Below, one piece after another: positions 59,876 to 64,000 of a stretch of DNA of 64,000 nt. Below the pieces are notes generated by a model. It was not told the DNA's origin and did not search any database. It saw nothing but the letters and a program-made list of their open reading frames with translations. Both the position numbers and the translations under genes were made by a program. Each line of letters starts with the position of its first letter. Position 1 is the first letter of the stretch. The DNA comes from Hippophae tibetana (lineage: Eukaryota; Streptophyta; Magnoliopsida; Rosales; Elaeagnaceae), in the NCBI GenBank assembly GCA_037013495.1, contig CM072812.1:35670501-35734500 (forward strand). Reading direction: 5' to 3'.

Positions 59876-59887
59876 GCTCTGATACCA
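59876..59887 (-). promoter_or_regulatory. Primer-binding site (initiator-Met tRNA)
   Basis: The minus strand reads TGGTATCAGAGC without mismatch, three bases after the LTR end. This is the standard plant copia primer site. It should not be mistaken for a tRNA gene. Confidence 0.92.
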
Positions 59888-59890
59888 ATT

Positions 59891-60350
59891 TGTTATAAAT
59901 TAGCACTAGTAGAAGCGAAATTTGGGTCCAATTTGGTTACACAAATAAATAATTATAGGTAATAGCAAAATAATAAGCAGTGAGAAAAATAAATGGTACA
60001 TAATGATTTAGATGGTTCAACTTTTCAATGTGAAAAGTCTACTCCACTGACGACGATATACCGAGAAAAATCCACTAATAATCAAATGAAGATACAAACA
60101 ACAATCTTTAAAGAGTTTCACAAAATATAACAAGAAAACCCAAATACACCCACAAAATAACTCATTTTAATTTATTTTACCAATGAAATTAGAAATGAAT
60201 AACTTATCCATTGGTGTTGATTTACCTTTACTCACGCAACCGTTGATTTTTTTCCTGTTTTGTTTCAGGTCTGGTGGCTTAGCAAAAAATAGGAAGGGTT
60301 TACACAATATATGGGGTTTGGGTTATTTTCATTTTTGGGTTACTTTCTTG

Positions 60351-60353
<3 letters not shown>
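59891..60353 (-). repeat. 5' LTR of the Tnt1-like element
   Basis: The 463-bp LTR ends at the PBS side with TGTTATAAATTAGCACTAG (plus strand) and at the outer side with CTTTCTTGACA. In minus orientation it begins TGTCAAGAAAG. It is the shorter and probably less altered LTR copy. Confidence 0.85.

Positions 60354-60398
<45 letters not shown>
60354..60398. repeat. (AT)n microsatellite at the right flank of the Tnt1-like element
   Basis: About 22 AT units directly adjoin the LTR end; a shorter (AT)n run (about 55131-55156) adjoins the other LTR. The two may be halves of one former microsatellite. The open frame at 60183-60545 reads through this run as a Tyr-Ile repeat and is not a gene. Confidence 0.9.
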
Positions 60399-60401
<3 letters not shown>

Positions 60402-61804
60402 ATTCACACACTTGTTTTATATATCATTATATTCAAGATTTTTGCTAAAAAAAGTTACCATTTGTTTATATTCGAGGTAATTTTTCATAAGCATAGTTAT
60501 GCCATTAATTTGTTTAAAATTAAACCTGCCACATTTAATAATTAATTTACATTAATGTGTCATAGAGCATCCACATAGTTCTGTTTTCACTTTTCAGGTG
60601 AGATCCGGTAATATCTTGACATCAACATGCATAAACTACAATAAATTGATTATTATAATTACTCGTTTGATTCATGGAGAGACAAAATCCCTATTTAGAA
60701 AGTTGAAACTTCATCAGATTCATGATCAGCAGCATTGCAAGGTCATCCTTTCATTTAATTTAAGAGGAAACTTTGGTACATTTAACACGTATCCTAGGTA
60801 CATAAATTTTAAAACAGATAGCACATAAGTTATAAATAGAGATTTAAGGTGTTTATTAATGCATTCCAATATATATATTTGAGTACACATTCTTTCACTG
60901 TTGAAGTGACCACTATTGTCTTTGTAGAATTGGAAAGGGCAATAATAGGCTAATGCATAACTACAATTTGTTTATTTGACTTGAATTATTTTTAAATATA
61001 TTTATTTAAGACGTTGAATCTCATGTTTAATATTCTTTTTCTAAAAAATATATATCATATGTTAATATTTGAAAACATTATAATCTCATTAGAATTACCT
61101 GCGTTTTTCTATTTCTATTTACCACGCACTAATAACAAATGCAATAAAACACAAAAATATCACATGAAAATCGTGGTATGGCTTGAAACTCTATTAGATA
61201 CAATACTAAAAGAATGGTTATTTGAAAAGTATTTTTAATTGTGTAACTTTATATTATACTTTTCATGGAATTAAAATCATTAATTTAAGTGAATAAGTCA
61301 ATGATAATTGATTAAATTTCATTAAAATTTAAATAATCATTAAATTTATGATACATAAATAATATTGAATCGGGTTATTTACAATTTTTTACTTTTTTCA
61401 TCCTAAATGGTTTTATAGAAAATTGGTTACACTTTCGGTAAATAAAGATTATAAGCCCTTGCTGTAATTACTTCAAAAAAAAAAATAGACAACATTATAA
61501 TGTGGTAAAATTAATAAAAATGAAAAGTAATTGTAATTTTAAACTCATGAAAAAGAATATCTCTCACCTCTCACGTATAAACTTTTCTGTTTTATTTAAA
61601 ATCAGAATTTAAATTTATTTACTTCTTTTTTAAAAAAATATAATTAATTAAACTAACCTAAAAATTAAAAAAAACACTAAACTGTTTATTTTTAAAAACA
61701 ATGGAATTAATTTGACCACTCACCCCTAATATAACCTTACCTCACTAACTTTATTTTAATGTAGATATTCTACTTGAATGCGGGAAAATATTAAAAAAAA
61801 TAAG
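60399..61804. other. AT-rich intergenic region, no gene seen
   Basis: Open frames at 60598-60828 and 61014-61238 have no recognisable domain and are judged to be chance. Confidence 0.45.
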
Positions 61805-62350
61805 TGGTCTTCATTTAACAAAGTAAAATAGTTAATAGAAGTACGAAGAAGTTAGTTTTATCAAGTATTTGAAAATCCCACCTTAATTTTGTATTAACAT
61901 TTTAAGTAACTTTTTTTTTTATTAGTAGAGAATAACCCTTTCATGTACTAGCATCTAAGAATAAATAATACACTCTATCTTTATATATATATATTCTTGA
62001 TTGTTTAGGAATATAGTCAAGTTAAATCATCTTATTCTTGAGATAATAGAATATTTATGGACTAATACTACCCTAAAATTGTTAGAATAATTAACATAAA
62101 ATAAATATAATATAATTAGGTTAGTCATATTCTAGAATTATTAAAATATTTATCTAGATGAAGATTTTTACTAGGCTAAATCTTACTTTATATTTGCCAG
62201 AGAGCTTGTATGTGTGTTGTATTTGTGTTATCATAAATACTAATACTTTTTAAGCGAGAGTGAGTTTGATTAATTTAAATTTTATTCACTCATCTTATAT
62301 TATATAAATGCTTCTATATTGAATTATTGATGTATTTGGATTTTTAGTTG
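61805..62350 (+). repeat. 5' LTR of the small LTR element
   Basis: It shares with the right repeat TCAAGTATTTGAAA/TTAAGTATTTCAAA, TTTTGTA..AAC.TTTTAA, TGTACTA.CATCTAAGAATAAA.AAT, ATTGTTTA and AGAATTATTA.AAT-type blocks in the same order. The end is estimated from the possible primer site. Confidence 0.6.
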
Positions 62351-63049
62351 ATATGAGAACGAGTATCATATGAGTCCAATGGAACATAAGAAAGACACTT
62401 CATTAAAAGAATTTTAAGAATTTTGTTAAGTAGATGAATTAATTTTTTGATAAAACTATTGCATGTTATTAACATCATTAGATAAAGTTATAAATTAAGT
62501 TCATATGTAAAATGATTATGAACTAACTCAAAGATAATTGCTTGCTTAAATAGAAAAGATGATCTAATAGAATGTGAAATATGAGTCATTAAAGAGGAAG
62601 ACTTACTGTAAGTTTAAAAAATGGAGAAATAATTTATTAAAAATAAGGTTCTTAAGATGTTTTTATCCAAAAGATAAAAATGATCAAAGTATTGAGTTCG
62701 AAAACCCCATGTTAAAAATCAAGCAAATTCGTGAAGAACATTTCAAAGAGGAAATGTCCTAAGTCTCAAAATTATTTTCATAAAACAAATTTCACATATC
62801 ATGACACTAATGTATGTTTATGAAGTGAAAGAATCAATTGTCTCGGCTACTTTCATAAGTAATCTATTATTTGACTTTATAACAAATTATTTTCAATAAT
62901 AATAAAAATTGTTAAAATATATTCAAAAATCGAATTATATTTCATTATTTTAAATTTTGTTGGAAAGATTCAATGTGCACAATCAAATAATATTTTGCTA
63001 TTACTATTTCTAATATTCAGGGACATTGATACCACATGAACCAATTAAT

Positions 63050-63060
63050 AAGTGGGGGAA
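63050..63060 (+). promoter_or_regulatory. Polypurine tract of the small LTR element
   Basis: AAGTGGGGGAA directly precedes the TG of the 3' LTR. It is one of the most G-rich short tracts in this AT-rich neighbourhood. Confidence 0.7.
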
Positions 63061-63445
63061 TGATGTGAGATAAGATTAACAAATAAATGTTTCTATTTAT
63101 CAAAACATATGAAGTTATTAGTTGTATTAAGTATTTCAAAGCTCTCATTGGTTTTGTACCAACTTTTTAATGAAATATGTAAATCTCATTATCTGTACTA
63201 ACATCTAAGAATAAACAATGTATATTTTATGTAAGAAAGTTGTCTCTTTTTTCTTTTTTTAAATATTTTTAATTGTTTAATAACATAATATTCTCTATTC
63301 TATTTATAAATTGAGTCATCTTGAGACATAAAAATTTCTTTACACTATTCTTATTTTATAATTATTAGAATGCTTAATTAGAAAAAGATAATATACCTAG
63401 GTAATCTTACTCTAAAGTGGCTTAGTGTTTGTCAAATTGGAGATT
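63061..63445 (+). repeat. 3' LTR of the small LTR element
   Basis: It begins TGATGTGAGATAAGATTAAC. Homology to the left repeat fades near 63445, about 150 bp earlier than expected, so its U5 end is probably lost or too diverged to see. Confidence 0.6.
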
Positions 63446-64000
63446 CTTAGCTTAAGTTCTAGTCTAGATTGATTTTATGCGTCCTAACAAATACGATGCC
63501 CACACAAATTTTGGAAATTAATATCGATAGTCTGAACACCCCACGCAAAATTCAGCGCGTGAACTCATGTTCCTCGATATCCAAGTCCGCTGACGCAAAC
63601 GCTGAACGCCAATTCAATTAAGATTTTTTGTTTGTAATTACTTATATTTATTAATTTATAGTATATAAAAAATATTAAATATTTTAAAACATTACTTTTT
63701 ATTAATATAATTAAATTTATAATATACATTAAATATAAAAAATATTTAAAAAAAAAACTATCTTAATGCAAGGATTGATATTTTAAAGATACATAGTTAA
63801 TATATTAGTATCTTAAATATTTAGTATTATTAAAAAAATTATTTTAATACCACAATTTAATTATTGAATTTTTTTATTTTTAAATAATAATCAATTTTTT
63901 TTTGTCAGAAATATCATTTTGAATTTTAGTGAAAGATATTTTTTTCTTTTTAAATTAACTAGAGTTATAAAATTATTTTTTACTAGAAAAATATCAACTT
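63446..64000. other. AT-rich end of the window, no gene seen
   Basis: A short GC-richer patch at about 63475-63610 has no open frame of note. The last 390 bases are almost pure A/T. Confidence 0.5.

Larger units (their letters stand above)
55154..60353 (-). mobile_element. Nearly full-length Tnt1-like copia retrotransposon
   Basis: The 5.2-kb element has LTRs at 55154-55747 and 59891-60353 and a perfect initiator-Met PBS (59887-59876). Gag, protease, integrase, RT and RNase H follow in copia order on the minus strand. The motifs WNMRLGYMSEVGM and KLDFCEHNVYGK (integrase zinc region) and LLLYVDDML (RT) match the Tnt1-type (Tork) lineage. Several stops and frame changes show it is inactive, but all domains are present. 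It lies inside an (AT)n microsatellite; five bases ATATA flank both ends, which fits a target duplication but is not informative in this context. Confidence 0.9.
61805..63445 (+). mobile_element. Small non-autonomous LTR element (TRIM/LARD type)
   Basis: Two diverged direct repeats (about 61805-62350 and 63061-63445) flank about 0.7 kb. The right repeat starts TGATGTGAGATAAG immediately after AAGTGGGGGAA (63050-63060), a textbook polypurine tract. After the left repeat, GAGTATCATATGAG (about 62361-62374) may be a decayed initiator-Met primer site. The interior has one short frame (62574-62762, Lys/Glu-rich) without a known domain; no gag or pol word is seen. The element would depend on proteins from another element. 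Confidence 0.6.

Noticed and set aside
59876..59887. tRNA-like sequence TGGTATCAGAGC
   Set aside because: Only 12 bases complementary to initiator-Met tRNA; it is a retrotransposon primer site, with no cloverleaf around it.
60183..60545. 120-codon plus-strand frame
   Set aside because: Runs through LTR sequence and an (AT)n run read as a Tyr-Ile repeat.

Overview
The window reads as plant nuclear DNA, most likely from a eudicot. It is very AT-rich, has many (AT)n and poly-A/T runs, and is full of decayed LTR retrotransposons of the plant lineages RE1-like, Sirevirus-like and Tnt1-like copia, and Tat-like and Athila-like gypsy. There are no operons, bacterial signals, tRNA or rRNA genes, or CRISPR arrays. 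The species cannot be named from the sequence. I find no intact host gene. The only host-derived coding sequence I recognise is the first exon of a fructokinase gene (minus strand, about 2138-2543), which is frameshifted and has no second exon inside the window.

Layout from left to right. 1-2.1 kb: AT-rich, no gene. 2.1-2.6 kb: fructokinase exon 1 with an upstream TATA box. 2.6-6.7 kb: AT-rich, no gene. 6.7-11.7 kb: a degenerate minus-strand copia element with gag, protease, integrase, RT and RNase H remnants and partial LTRs. 11.7-20.3 kb: AT-rich, with a possible inverted-repeat element (15.8-16.5 kb) and a possible solo copia LTR (17.4-17.7 kb). 20.35-35.5 kb: a local cluster of one copia LTR family with five LTR copies. 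Two plus-strand elements (20.35-23.8 and 24.8-30.9 kb) and one minus-strand 5' end (35.5-33.4 kb) can be seen, and a 355-bp Athila-type LTR scrap lies at 33.0 kb. 37.5-45.6 kb: a minus-strand Tat-like gypsy element with LTRs, PBS, gag, protease, RT and RNase H, but no integrase. It has an additional ORF in antisense between pol and the 3' LTR, and a 1.9-kb solo LTR with a perfect 5-bp target duplication is nested in its RT/RNase H region. 45.6-51.5 kb: a plus-strand Athila-like element lacking its 5' half, with pol, a long 3' region, an LTR and then a PBS-like site. 51.5-55.1 kb: AT-rich. 55.15-60.35 kb: the best preserved element, a minus-strand Tnt1-like copia with both LTRs and a perfect initiator-Met PBS, inserted in a TA microsatellite. 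61.8-63.45 kb: a small non-autonomous LTR element (TRIM/LARD type). The rest is AT-rich spacer.

None of the retroelement proteins is open end to end. All carry frameshifts, stops or lost catalytic residues, so the window is a retrotransposon graveyard in which elements have inserted into and truncated one another. The most interesting items are the antisense additional ORF of the Tat-like element with its own TATA box, the solo LTR with five CACGTG G-boxes, the fructokinase fragment that keeps a TATA box, and the clustered copies of one Sirevirus-like family. I found no convincing new biological system.
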